From NCBI RefSeq assembly GCF_014640115.1, contig NZ_BMGI01000003.1, positions 310,001 through 374,000 of the forward strand: 64,000 nucleotides of DNA. Direction: 5' to 3'. The notes beneath the pieces are model-generated. The model saw only the letters and a list, made by a program, of their open reading frames with translations, was not told the DNA's origin and did no database searches. This document shows, in pieces, positions 16,523 to 25,010 of this stretch. The translations under genes were made by a program, and so were the position numbers. Source of the DNA: Sinisalibacter lacisalsi (GTDB lineage Bacteria; Pseudomonadota; Alphaproteobacteria; Rhodobacterales; Rhodobacteraceae). Positions within the stretch are counted from its first letter, which is position 1, and every line of letters starts with the position of its first letter.

Positions 16523-17128
16523 ATGCCCGAGATCATCACCTCCGCTCCGTTCCTCGCCCTCACCGCCGTGCTCGGCTACCTGCTCGGGTCGGTGCCCTTC
16601 GGCCTTGTCTGGGCGAAGCTGTTCGGCCTGGGCGATATTCGCGAGATCGGCTCGGGCAATATCGGTGCGACCAACGTTCTGCGCACCGGCCACAAGCTCG
16701 CGGCGCTTCTGACGCTGGTCGGCGACGTCGGCAAGGGCGCCTTCGCGGTGCTGGTGGCGCGCGCGCTGCTCGGGGATGACGCGGCGCAGGTGGCCGGGCT
16801 CGCGGCCTATCTCGGCCATCTCTACCCGGTCTACATAGGCTTTCGCGGCGGCAAGGGTGTGGCGACATGGCTCGGCACGATGCTCGCCGTGGCCTGGCCG
16901 GCCGGGCTCGCGGCGGCCGCCACCTGGCTCGTCATCGCGGCGGTGTTTCGCATTTCGTCGCTCGCGGGGCTCGCGGCCGCGGCGCTCACGCCGGTCTGGG
17001 CGATCGCGGTGGGGCACGGCGACACCTTCCTACTCGCGCTGCTTCTCGGCGCGCTGATCTTCGCACGGCATCGACCGAATATCGGTCGGCTCCTGCGTGG
17101 CGAGGAACCGAGGATTGGCCGCAAATAG
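16523..17128 (+). CDS. plsY: Acyl-phosphate:glycerol-3-phosphate acyltransferase PlsY
   Basis: 201-residue integral membrane acyltransferase that makes lysophosphatidic acid from acyl-phosphate and glycerol-3-phosphate, the first step of phospholipid synthesis. The three PlsY cytoplasmic motifs are present: GSVPFG, GSGNIGATNVLR (about 45-56) and the GFRGGKGVATWLG block (about 108-120), with five hydrophobic segments. It follows the repeat-filled gap and is probably transcribed separately from the pyrimidine operon. Confidence 0.97.
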   Translation: MPEIITSAPFLALTAVLGYLLGSVPFGLVWAKLFGLGDIREIGSGNIGATNVLRTGHKLAALLTLVGDVGKGAFAVLVARALLGDDAAQVAGLAAYLGHLYPVYIGFRGGKGVATWLGTMLAVAWPAGLAAAATWLVIAAVFRISSLAGLAAAALTPVWAIAVGHGDTFLLALLLGALIFARHRPNIGRLLRGEEPRIGRK

Positions 17129-17211
17129 TCAGGCGGCGCGGCACCGTCCGAGTTGATTTCGCAGGCAAAGCAGCGCAGAATCGCTCCGTATTCAAGAGGG
17201 GAGGGCGGCTC

Positions 17212-17673
17212 ATGACATTCTCCGAGTCCGTTAGAACGTGTTTTTCCAAGTATGTCACTTTTTCGGGGCGGGCGGCGCGATCCGAATTCTGGTGGTTTGC
17301 GCTTTTCGTTTTCGGCGGTCAGATCGCCTTGTCGATCGTCGACTCTGTTGTGTTCGGTACCACGACGACGACCGAATACGGTTTCGAGGCCTCGACCGAA
17401 ACGCCGATCCTGTCGGGTATCTTCGCGCTGGCGACCTTTCTGCCGATGGTATCGGTGGCGGTGCGCCGGTTGCATGACCGCGACAAGTCGGGCTGGTGGT
17501 ATTGGCTCGGCCTGATCCCGGTGGTGGGCATCATCATCCTGATCGTCTGGTTCGCCACCGAGGGCACCCGTGGCGCCAACCGCTTCGGCCCCGATCCGCT
17601 CGGGGGCGGCGATGATTATGGTGGAGGCGCGGGGCTGACGGCCTCATCGGTTCCGAACGTGCCGCGGGATTGA
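17212..17673 (+). CDS. DUF805 domain membrane protein
   Basis: 153-residue inner-membrane protein of the DUF805 family, recognised by the FSGRAARSEFWWF block (about 18-30), three or four hydrophobic segments, VRRLHDRDKSGWWYWLGLIP and the late GTRGANRFGPDP block. The family's function is unknown. ATG 17212 has a strong GAGGGGAGGG site upstream. The C-terminal 25 residues are Gly/Asp-rich and variable. Convergent with gshA. Confidence 0.92.
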   Translation: MTFSESVRTCFSKYVTFSGRAARSEFWWFALFVFGGQIALSIVDSVVFGTTTTTEYGFEASTETPILSGIFALATFLPMVSVAVRRLHDRDKSGWWYWLGLIPVVGIIILIVWFATEGTRGANRFGPDPLGGGDDYGGGAGLTASSVPNVPRD

Positions 17674-17686
17674 GGCCACCAGGTCC

Positions 17687-17708
17687 GGCCGGAGGGCAGC
17701 CTCCGGCC
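17687..17708. terminator. GC-rich hairpin between convergent genes
   Basis: GGCCGGAGG (17687-17695) pairs with CCTCCGGCC (17700-17708) around GCAG, a 9-bp perfect stem between the convergent ends of the DUF805 gene and gshA. No U-tract follows on either strand, so factor-independent termination is uncertain. Confidence 0.4.
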
Positions 17709-17734
17709 GCCGGGCGAGGCGAGGCGCCTCCGCG

Positions 17735-19105
17735 TCAGTAGCTGTATTCGTCGTAGATCCGGCTGAGATCGCCGCCCCATTCGCCGTGGTACTTGGCCAG
17801 CAGTTCGTCGGCCGGGGTCATCCCGTCTTCCACGGTGTCTTCCAGAGCGGTCAGGAAGTGGCGCTCGTCGGGCACCATGCCGCTGAAGCCGGGGCGCGCG
17901 CGACGGCGCAGGCCGCCGCGCGAGATGTCGAGCACGGTTTCGGCAAGTTGGTGAATGTGCAGCTTGCCGACCTGGCCCTGCAGCCCGTCGACCGAGGCCG
18001 CCACGCGAAGTTCCTCCCGGGTCTCGGCATCCCAGCCCTTGACGAGATCCCAGGCGGCGTCGAGCGCCAGGTCGTCGTAGAGCAGGCCGACCCAGAACGC
18101 GGGCAGGGCGCAGATGCGGCGCCACGGTCCGCCGTCGGCGCCACGCATTTCCATGAATTTCTTGATCCGCACCTCGGGGAAGATCGTGGTGAGGTGATCG
18201 GCCCAGTCCGACAGGGTGGGGATCTGGCCGGGCAGGGCGGGCAGCTTGCCGTTGAGAAAATCGCGGAACGACTGGCCGCGCGCGTCGACGTATTGCCCGT
18301 CGCGGTAGACGAAATACATCGGCACATCGAGCGCGTAGTCGACGTAACGCTGGAAGCCCATGCCTTCTTCGAAGACGAAGGGCAGCATGCCGGTGCGCGC
18401 CGGATCGAGATCGCGCCAGATCCGCGACCGCCACGATTTGTGGCCGTTCGGCTTGCCCTCCAGGAACGGCGAATTGGCGAAGAGCGCGGTGGCGATCGGC
18501 TGCAGCGCGAGGCCGACGCGAAACTTCTTTACCATGTCGGCCTCGGAGGCGAAATCGAGGTTCACCTGCACCGTGCAGGTGCGATACATCATCTGTTTGC
18601 CGAGTGTGCCGACCTTGTCCATGTAGTCGGTCATCAGCCGGTAGCGGCCCTTGGGCATCATCGGCATCTGCTCATGCGTCCAGATCGGGGCGGCGCCGAG
18701 GCCGATGAAACCGGCACCGATCTGGTTGGCGACGTGCTGCACCTCGCGCAGGTGCTCGTTCACCTCGTCACAGGTCTGGTGAATCGTCGCCAGCGGCGCG
18801 CCGGACAATTCGAGCTGGCCGCCCGGCTCCAGCGAGATGTTGGCGCCCCGCATTTCCAGCCCGATGATGTGCTCGCCCTCGTGGATCGGGTTCCAGCCGT
18901 AGGTGTCTCGCAGGCCCTCCAGCATCGCCTTGATCGAGGTCGGCCCCTCGTAGGGCAGGGGCATCAGCGTGGCCTTGTCGTAGCCGAACTTCTCGTGCTC
19001 GGTGCCGATCCGCCATTCCTCGATCGGCTTGCAGCCCGACGCGAGGTATTCTGCGAGCTGGTCGACGTTTTCGATCGGGCCGCCGCCGGTTTGGGGAATG
19101 GACAT
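17735..19105 (-). CDS. gshA: Glutamate--cysteine ligase
   Basis: 456-residue ATP-dependent ligase joining glutamate and cysteine in the first step of glutathione synthesis. It is of the plant/alphaproteobacterial GCS2 type: GTEHEKFGYD near residue 40, the EMRGANISLEPGGQLELSG segment (about 85-103), the QVNLDFASE block and a C-terminal domain ending DEYSY. ATG 19105 has GGAGG upstream and is preferred over a TTG at 19171. It is the last gene of the rsmE-GNAT-membrane protein-gshA run on the - strand. Confidence 0.97.
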   Translation of the reverse strand: MSIPQTGGGPIENVDQLAEYLASGCKPIEEWRIGTEHEKFGYDKATLMPLPYEGPTSIKAMLEGLRDTYGWNPIHEGEHIIGLEMRGANISLEPGGQLELSGAPLATIHQTCDEVNEHLREVQHVANQIGAGFIGLGAAPIWTHEQMPMMPKGRYRLMTDYMDKVGTLGKQMMYRTCTVQVNLDFASEADMVKKFRVGLALQPIATALFANSPFLEGKPNGHKSWRSRIWRDLDPARTGMLPFVFEEGMGFQRYVDYALDVPMYFVYRDGQYVDARGQSFRDFLNGKLPALPGQIPTLSDWADHLTTIFPEVRIKKFMEMRGADGGPWRRICALPAFWVGLLYDDLALDAAWDLVKGWDAETREELRVAASVDGLQGQVGKLHIHQLAETVLDISRGGLRRRARPGFSGMVPDERHFLTALEDTVEDGMTPADELLAKYHGEWGGDLSRIYDEYSY

Positions 19106-19167
19106 GGGGGGCCTCCGGGCTGTTCGTTTTCGCGTGGTCTGCTTGGTGGGCCAAGGCGCGGGCGGTG

Positions 19168-19680
19168 TCAATGCAGGCGCGCCGGGGGCTTAGCCCAGAT
19201 CACGACGCTGTGCGTGGGGCGGGAGCGGCTGGCGCGGATCGCTGCTTCGATGTCGACGCCGGGCAGGGCGGTGAGCGCGTCGAACAGCTTGGCCGTGCCC
19301 TCTGCGGAAGCGGGAATGATCAGTGTCTCGCCGCCCGAGCGGAAGCGCCAGACCGGCAGGCCGGCGCGGTCGGGCCCGAGGCTGACCTCGGTGAGCAGGT
19401 CGAGCGAAGCGATGCCGCCGCCCACCGGTGCAAGGTAGGCGATCTGCCGTTCATCCACCTCGACCACGCCGAGGCCGCCGTGGCCGCCGTGGAATCGCGC
19501 GCGCTGAATCCCGGTCCAGAGCAGCGCCGCGCCGCCGACCACCAGCGCCCAGCCGATCCAGCGGATCAGCCCCAGGCCGGTGAGCGCCCACCAAAGCGCC
19601 AGTGCCAGAACGGCGCTGGCCGCGATGACCTCGCGCCAGCGGTGCAATTCGTGGCGCAGTTCGGGGCGGATGAAGGTCAT
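19168..19680 (-). CDS. Hypothetical membrane protein
   Basis: 170-residue protein with two hydrophobic segments (about 18-33 and 39-57) and a cytoplasmic beta-rich domain (VVEVDERQIAYLAP ... SLDLLTEVSL). The plan resembles a photosynthesis-unrelated bacterial PH-like protein, but without the TDRR motif seen in the 13-15 kb cluster. It is joined to the GNAT gene by an ATGA overlap and lies 62 bp before gshA's start. Function unknown. Confidence 0.75.
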   Translation of the reverse strand: MTFIRPELRHELHRWREVIAASAVLALALWWALTGLGLIRWIGWALVVGGAALLWTGIQRARFHGGHGGLGVVEVDERQIAYLAPVGGGIASLDLLTEVSLGPDRAGLPVWRFRSGGETLIIPASAEGTAKLFDALTALPGVDIEAAIRASRSRPTHSVVIWAKPPARLH

Positions 19681-20534
19681 GGCTGCGCTCCTATGGTGAC
19701 GGGGGTTTTCAGGATCGCGAGCGCATAGGTGCCGACGCGGGCAAAGCCGATGGCTTCGTAGGCGCGCGAGGCCGCGAGGCCGGAGGCGAAGAGGATCGCG
19801 GTGGTGACGCCGTTCGGCCGCTCTTCGGCGAGGTGGAGGGCGACGACGCGGCGGGCCAGCCCCTGCCCGCGATCGGCGGGCGGCGTGAAGACCCCGCCGA
19901 TCTGCACCATGTCGGGCAGGCGGGCGTTGATCGCGCTCATCGCGCGTGGCGTGCCATCCACTTCGAGAATACGGGTTTCGCCCCCGGCAATGGCGCGCGC
20001 GGCGCGCTCGCGCGCCTCCATCGCGATCCGTTCCGGCGCCGCCATGCGAAGTTCGTCGAGATAGCCGCGAAACCACTCTTCGAGCAGCGCGCGGTCGTCC
20101 TGCGTCGGCTTGCGGAGTATGCCCGGCCCGGATGGCGGTGTGAGCCGGGCAAGATCGAGCCGGTAGAGCGGTTCGGGGTCGTCGAGGCTGAAGGCGGCGC
20201 TGTGCAGGCCGAGCGCGCGTTTCATCAGGGCGACCTCGGTCACCTCGCCGACGATTCCGGCGAGCATCCGCCCCGCCGCCGCCTCGGCGAAGGTGTGCCA
20301 CAGGGCCGCATCGGCGCCCCGGGCCTGGCTCATGGCGAAGCCCGCATTGCTGAGGCCGAAGACCGCGCTGACCCCTCCTTGCCCGGCAATCCAGAAGGTG
20401 GTGGCGTGCGGTGCGCCGTGGTCAAACAGACCATGCTCGCGCAAATTCGCGCGCAGGAACATCGACGTGTCGGGATAGCCCGCAAGGAATGCCTCGATCG
20501 CCGCTTCGTCTCCGGCCTTCGCGGGGCGCAGCAT
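19677..20534 (-). CDS. GNAT family N-acetyltransferase
   Basis: 285-residue protein with a C-terminal GNAT acetyl-CoA-binding domain (about 140-280); the acetyl-CoA loop is GVFTPPADRGQGLARRVV. The N-terminal half looks like a degenerate second GNAT-like domain (SMFLRANLREHGLF). The acceptor is unknown; an amine or amino-acid derivative is likely from the family. ATG 20534 shares its A with the rsmE stop (TGATG), and the gene overlaps the next start, so the four genes rsmE to gshA are probably co-translated or at least co-transcribed. Confidence 0.88.
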   Translation of the reverse strand: MLRPAKAGDEAAIEAFLAGYPDTSMFLRANLREHGLFDHGAPHATTFWIAGQGGVSAVFGLSNAGFAMSQARGADAALWHTFAEAAAGRMLAGIVGEVTEVALMKRALGLHSAAFSLDDPEPLYRLDLARLTPPSGPGILRKPTQDDRALLEEWFRGYLDELRMAAPERIAMEARERAARAIAGGETRILEVDGTPRAMSAINARLPDMVQIGGVFTPPADRGQGLARRVVALHLAEERPNGVTTAILFASGLAASRAYEAIGFARVGTYALAILKTPVTIGAQP

Positions 20535-21259
20535 CACCAGTCTCCCAAGGTCGATTGCCACAGGGTCAGGGCTGCGACGGCGGCAGTATCGGCGCGCAGG
20601 ATGCGCGGCCCGAGGCTCACCGGGTGGGCCCTTGGCATGGCGTGCAAACGGGTTCGCTCGGCGTCGGAAAAGCCGCCCTCGGGGCCGATCAGGATCGCCC
20701 ATTTGCCGCCCGTCGCGGCGCCGAGGCTTTCGCGCGCGCCGGAAAGCGCCTCGTCGGCGAACATGATCTGGCGATCCTCGGGCCAGGCATCGAGCAGCTT
20801 GTCGAGTCTTTGCAACGCGTCCACAGGTGGCACGAAGGTGCCGCCGCATTGCTCGGCGGCCTCCACCGCGTGGGCCTGCAACCGGTCCTGCCGGATCCGC
20901 TCGGCGTTGGTGAACGCGGTCTGCACCGGCAGGATGCGCGCGGCGCCCATCTCGGCGGCCTTTTCGACGATGAAATCTGTGCGCGCCTTCTTGATCGGCG
21001 CGAAGATCAGCCAGAGGTCGGGCGGGTCGAGCTGCGGCGCGCTCTGGCCGAGCACCGCGAGCCGCCCGCCGCGCTTGCCCGCCACGGCCACTTCCGCCGT
21101 CCACTCGCCGGCCTGGCCGTTGAACAGCGCCACGCGCGCGCCGGGGCCGAGACGCATCACCGCGAAAAGGTAATGGGCCTGGTCGCGCGTCAGATCGACG
21201 GATTGCCCCGCCCCCAAGGGGGCGTCTACAAAGAGGCGGATTTTCTCACGGTGCATCAT
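20534..21259 (-). CDS. rsmE: 16S rRNA (uracil(1498)-N(3))-methyltransferase RsmE
   Basis: 241-residue SPOUT-class methyltransferase that methylates U1498 of 16S rRNA. Family blocks visible are KIRLFVD at the N-terminus, DQAHYLFAVMRL, APIKKARTDFIVEKAAEMG and the knot region IGPEGGFSDAE ... LGPRILRADTAAVAAL. Two ATGs (21259 and 21256) are in tandem; neither has a good ribosome site. The start lies only about 12 bp from the divergent ubiA ATG. Confidence 0.95.
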   Translation of the reverse strand: MMHREKIRLFVDAPLGAGQSVDLTRDQAHYLFAVMRLGPGARVALFNGQAGEWTAEVAVAGKRGGRLAVLGQSAPQLDPPDLWLIFAPIKKARTDFIVEKAAEMGAARILPVQTAFTNAERIRQDRLQAHAVEAAEQCGGTFVPPVDALQRLDKLLDAWPEDRQIMFADEALSGARESLGAATGGKWAILIGPEGGFSDAERTRLHAMPRAHPVSLGPRILRADTAAVAALTLWQSTLGDW

Positions 21260-21271
21260 GGGGAGCACGAT

Positions 21272-22240
21272 ATGGCGGGTGCGGGGAAGAAGCCAGAGGC
21301 GGCGGGGCAGGTTGCCGACGCCGTGCGCGGCAACTGGGTCGACCGGCACGCGCCGGCCTGGAGCCGCCCCTACCTGCGGCTGTCGCGCGCCGACCGGCCG
21401 ATAGGCACGTGGCTATTGCTTCTGCCCTGCTGGTGGGGGCTGCTGCTGGGCATCGGCGAAACCGGGCAGGTCGGCTGGCAGGACGCCTGGATCGCCCTTG
21501 GCGTGGCGATCGGCGCCTGGCTCATGCGCGGCGCGGGCTGCACCTGGAACGATATCACCGACCGCGACATCGACGCCGCCGTGGCGCGCACCCGGTCGCG
21601 CCCGATTCCCTCCGGGCAGGTGAGCGTGAAACAGGCGCTGGGCTGGCTCGCGGGGCAATCGCTCGTCGCCTTCCTGATCCTGCTCACCTTCCACCCGAAC
21701 GCGATCCTGCTCGGCTTCATCTCGCTCGCGCCGGTGGCGATCTACCCGTTCGCCAAGCGGTTCACCTGGTGGCCGCAGGTGTTTCTCGGCCTCGCCTTCA
21801 ACTGGGGCGCGCTGCTGGCCTATACCGCCCACACCGGTGCGCTCGGCTGGCCCGCGGTGGCGCTCTATCTCGCCGGGATCGGCTGGACGCTGTTCTACGA
21901 CACGATCTATGCCCACCAGGACAAGGAAGACGACGCGCTGATCGGGGTGAAATCCACCGCCCGGCTGTTCGGCGACGCCACCGCGCCTTGGCTGCGCGGC
22001 TTCCTGATTGCTACCGTGCTGCTGATGACGCTCGCCATCGTGCTCGCCTTCACGCCAGACCGCTCGGTGCTGGCGCTCACCGTGGCGCTCGGCGGCGCGT
22101 GGTTCATGGGCTGGCACATGGCGTGGCAGTTGCGCGTGCTTGACACCGAAGACCCCGACACCTGCCTGCGCCTGTTCCGCTCCAACCGCGACGCGGGACT
22201 CATCCCTGTGCTGTTTCTTGCCGCTGCCGCGGTCCTTTGA
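21272..22240 (+). CDS. ubiA: 4-hydroxybenzoate polyprenyltransferase UbiA
   Basis: 322-residue membrane prenyltransferase that attaches the polyprenyl tail to 4-hydroxybenzoate in ubiquinone synthesis. Both aspartate-rich motifs are present: NDITDRDIDAAVARTRSRP (about 92-110) and YDTIYAHQDKEDDALIGVKS (about 209-228), with about eight hydrophobic helices. ATG 21272 has GGGAG upstream. The N-terminal 25 residues are a soluble extension. It is the first + strand gene opposite the rsmE run. Confidence 0.97.
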   Translation: MAGAGKKPEAAGQVADAVRGNWVDRHAPAWSRPYLRLSRADRPIGTWLLLLPCWWGLLLGIGETGQVGWQDAWIALGVAIGAWLMRGAGCTWNDITDRDIDAAVARTRSRPIPSGQVSVKQALGWLAGQSLVAFLILLTFHPNAILLGFISLAPVAIYPFAKRFTWWPQVFLGLAFNWGALLAYTAHTGALGWPAVALYLAGIGWTLFYDTIYAHQDKEDDALIGVKSTARLFGDATAPWLRGFLIATVLLMTLAIVLAFTPDRSVLALTVALGGAWFMGWHMAWQLRVLDTEDPDTCLRLFRSNRDAGLIPVLFLAAAAVL

Positions 22241-22306
22241 TTGCGCCCGGTTCCGTCGCGGCTTAAGGAAGCTGAACTGGAACCGGAACCTGGAACTCGA
22301 CCGCCC

Positions 22307-24586
22307 ATGCGCCTGCCGCGTCTTTCCATTCTGCGCAACAACCCCGGGATTCTCAGCATCGCCGTCTTCATTGCGGCGGCGCTGATCTCGCTCTTCGTCG
22401 CCTGGGGCGCGCTCAGAGCCATCGAGACCGTCTCGCAAAGCGCGGTGGAGCGGGCCTTGCTGCTCGAGGGGGAGGACTGGGCCAGCGTCGAGACAAGCGG
22501 TCTTCAGGTGGTTCTTTCGGGCACCGCCCCGAGCGAATCCGCGCGTTTCCAGGCCTTGTCGATCGCGGGCGCACGCGTCGAGTCGAGCCGCGTGATCGAC
22601 CTCATGGAGGTGCCGCCGCCGAAAGACATCATCCCGCCCCGGTTCGCTGTCGAGATCCTGCGCGGCGAGGCGGGGATCTCGATGATCGGGCTGATCCCCG
22701 CTGCGACGGATCGCGAGGCGCTGGGAGCGCAGATTCAACGCATCGACCTGGCCCGCGCGGTGACCGACCTGCTGGAAACGGCCGATTACCCGGTGCCCGA
22801 AGGCTGGGACGACGCACTCGGGTTCGCGATCGAGGCGCTCCGGATGTTGCCGCGATCAAAAATCTCGATCCGCGCCGACCGGGTGGCGATCGAGGCGATT
22901 GCGGATTCGCGCGAGCAGAAGGCGGGGTGGGAGCGCCAGTTGCGCGCGCAGGCGCCCGGCGGCCTGCGGATCGCGCTCGATATCACCGCCCCGCGCCCTG
23001 TGATCACACCCTTCACCCTGCGCTTCACCATCGACGACAGCGGCGCCCGCTTCGACGCCTGCACCGCCTCGAACGAGGCCGGGCGCGACAAGATCGTCGC
23101 CGCCGGGGTTGCGGCGGGGGTGAAAGGCAGGCCCTCTTGCCCGATCGGTCTTGGCGAACCCTCGACGGATTGGCCCGAGGCCGCGGCGCTCGGGATCGCG
23201 GCTCTGCGCGACATGGGCGGCGGATCGCTCACCTTCTCCGACGCCGATGTTACCCTCGTCGCTGCCGAAGGCACGCCGCAGAACACCTTCGACCGGGTGG
23301 TGGGCGAGCTTGAAACCGAATTGCCCGACGTGTTCTCGCTTCACTCGGTGCTGCCCGACCCGGTGAACATCTCCGGCACCGGCGAGTCCGACGGGCCACC
23401 CGAATTCGTCGCCACGCTCAGCCCCGAGGGGCTGGTGCAGCTGCGCGGGCGCGTGGCCGACGCCCAGGAGCGCACGGTAACCGAGAGCTTCGCGCGCGCG
23501 CGCTTCGGCTCCGATAACGTCTATGCCGCGATGCGGCTTGATCCCGAGTTGCCGCGCGGCTGGTCTGTCCGCACGCTCGCCGCGCTTGAATCGCTTTCGC
23601 ATCTCGCCAACGGGGCGGTCGTGGTGCAGCCGCTCGTCGTGGATGTGCGCGGCGCGACCGGTGATACCGGCGCTTCGGCGGAAATTTCGCGCATCCTGTC
23701 CGACAAGCTGGGTGAGGCGGAGGATTTCCGCGTGAACGTCCGCTACGAGGAAGAGCTCGATCCGCTGGCCGCGCTCCCCACCCCGGAGGAGTGCGCGGCC
23801 GAGATCAACGCGGCGCTGACCGAGAACAAGATCACCTTTTCGCCCGGCTCGGCGGAGATCGAGGCGTCTTCGGTGCGGACCGTCGACCAGATCGCCGAAA
23901 TCCTCAAGACCTGTCCCGACGTGGCGATGGAAATCGGCGGTTACACCGACAGCCAGGGCCGCGAAGAGATGAACCAGGTGCTGTCGCAGCGGCGGGCCGA
24001 TTCGGTGCTTTCGGCGCTGCTCGCGCGCCGCGTGCTCACCAGCAATCTCACCGCCTTTGGGTACGGCGAGGAAAACCCGATTGCCGACAACGATACCGAG
24101 GAAGGCCGCGAGGCCAATCGCCGGATCGAGTTCCGCCTGATCGGCGCGGGTGCCGTCGATGAAGACACGCCGGAATCGGCGGACGAAGATCCGGACACTG
24201 CCGGCGGCGACGGCGCGGAGGACGCGACGGAAGACGAGCTGACAGCGGTTCGCCCCCTCGCTCGCCCGGATGAACTGGTCGAGGACGTGACGGGTGAGGA
24301 TGGGGCCGAAGAGCCGGCGAACGACGCCGCCGACGAGGACGCCCCCGCCCCGCAGGATGAGGGCGACGCCGAAGACACGCCCGAAGCCTCACCGGAACCA
24401 GCCGAAGAAGCCGTGCCCGAGAGCGAGGCCGCCCCGGCGGTGGATGCCGATGCCGAGGCGGAAGCCGCCACGGCCGCCGACGCAACCGAGGATGCCGACG
24501 AGGCGGAGCTCGACGCCCCGATCGTCGTTGCCCCCGAGCTGGAGGGCATCCGGCCGCAACCCCGCCCCGACCGCGACGACGGCTAG
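22307..24586 (+). CDS. OmpA-domain envelope protein with acidic C-terminal tail
   Basis: 759-residue envelope protein with one N-terminal membrane segment (14-36), a long periplasmic region with repeated BON-like stretches (about 40-500) and a C-terminal OmpA-like peptidoglycan-binding domain (about 505-612: ITFSPGSAEIE ... GYTDSQGREEMNQVLSQRRA ... GYGEENPIADNDTEEGREANRRIEF). After that comes an unusual 145-residue tail made almost only of Glu, Asp, Ala and Pro, ending in a RPQPRPDRDDG segment. It probably anchors the inner membrane or periplasmic face to peptidoglycan. ATG 22307 is preferred to the upstream TTG at 22241. A small coiled-coil membrane protein follows. Confidence 0.88.
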   Translation: MRLPRLSILRNNPGILSIAVFIAAALISLFVAWGALRAIETVSQSAVERALLLEGEDWASVETSGLQVVLSGTAPSESARFQALSIAGARVESSRVIDLMEVPPPKDIIPPRFAVEILRGEAGISMIGLIPAATDREALGAQIQRIDLARAVTDLLETADYPVPEGWDDALGFAIEALRMLPRSKISIRADRVAIEAIADSREQKAGWERQLRAQAPGGLRIALDITAPRPVITPFTLRFTIDDSGARFDACTASNEAGRDKIVAAGVAAGVKGRPSCPIGLGEPSTDWPEAAALGIAALRDMGGGSLTFSDADVTLVAAEGTPQNTFDRVVGELETELPDVFSLHSVLPDPVNISGTGESDGPPEFVATLSPEGLVQLRGRVADAQERTVTESFARARFGSDNVYAAMRLDPELPRGWSVRTLAALESLSHLANGAVVVQPLVVDVRGATGDTGASAEISRILSDKLGEAEDFRVNVRYEEELDPLAALPTPEECAAEINAALTENKITFSPGSAEIEASSVRTVDQIAEILKTCPDVAMEIGGYTDSQGREEMNQVLSQRRADSVLSALLARRVLTSNLTAFGYGEENPIADNDTEEGREANRRIEFRLIGAGAVDEDTPESADEDPDTAGGDGAEDATEDELTAVRPLARPDELVEDVTGEDGAEEPANDAADEDAPAPQDEGDAEDTPEASPEPAEEAVPESEAAPAVDADAEAEAATAADATEDADEAELDAPIVVAPELEGIRPQPRPDRDDG

Positions 24587-24611
24587 AGGCCGTGCCCCAA
24601 CGGAGAAGGAC

Positions 24612-24938
24612 ATGAACAGAACCGAGTTCATCATCGTCACCGCCATCATCCTCTTCGTGGCCTTCGGGTTGGGATGGTTCGCGCATTGGCTGATCCACCG
24701 CTTTTCGCGGGTGGCATCGGGTGACATGTCGGAGATCGACCGGCTGGCGCAATCGCTGCACGAGGCGGAGGAAACCCGCGATCAGGCGATCACCTACCTG
24801 CAGCAGCGCGAGGCGGAAATGTCGAACCAGCTGCACCAGGCCGAGGCGGAGTTGCGCGCGGCGATGGACGGTTTGCGCGACGCCCGCCACGAGGCGGAGG
24901 AACTGCGCGCCTATATCGAGCAGATGAACCAGCGCTGA
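24612..24938 (+). CDS. Small membrane protein with coiled coil
   Basis: 108-residue protein with one N-terminal transmembrane helix (about 7-29) and then an alpha-helical, Glu/Ala/Gln-rich stretch (about 40-106) likely to form a coiled coil in the cytoplasm. ATG 24612 has AGAAGGA upstream and lies 25 bp after the OmpA-domain gene, so the two are probably one operon. No known family recognised. Confidence 0.8.
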   Translation: MNRTEFIIVTAIILFVAFGLGWFAHWLIHRFSRVASGDMSEIDRLAQSLHEAEETRDQAITYLQQREAEMSNQLHQAEAELRAAMDGLRDARHEAEELRAYIEQMNQR

Positions 24939-24964
24939 GCCGGCCGGGCATCCGCCGAAACGCG

Positions 24965-24997
24965 AAACGGGGCACCCGAGGGCGCCCCGTTTTTTTC
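24965..24997 (+). terminator. Rho-independent terminator
   Basis: ACGGGGC pairs with GCCCCGT (the latter at 24984-24990) and is followed by TTTTTTCTTT. It lies 27 bp after the coiled-coil gene and before the convergent peroxiredoxin stop. It clearly ends the + strand operon; the A-run on the other side is short, so action on the - strand is weaker. Confidence 0.85.
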
Positions 24998-25010
24998 TTT
25001 GTTCCGCCTG

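Noticed and set aside
24965-24997. Riboswitch or attenuator near the peroxiredoxin gene
   Set aside because: The hairpin with its T-run is a plain terminator located at the 3' ends of two convergent genes.
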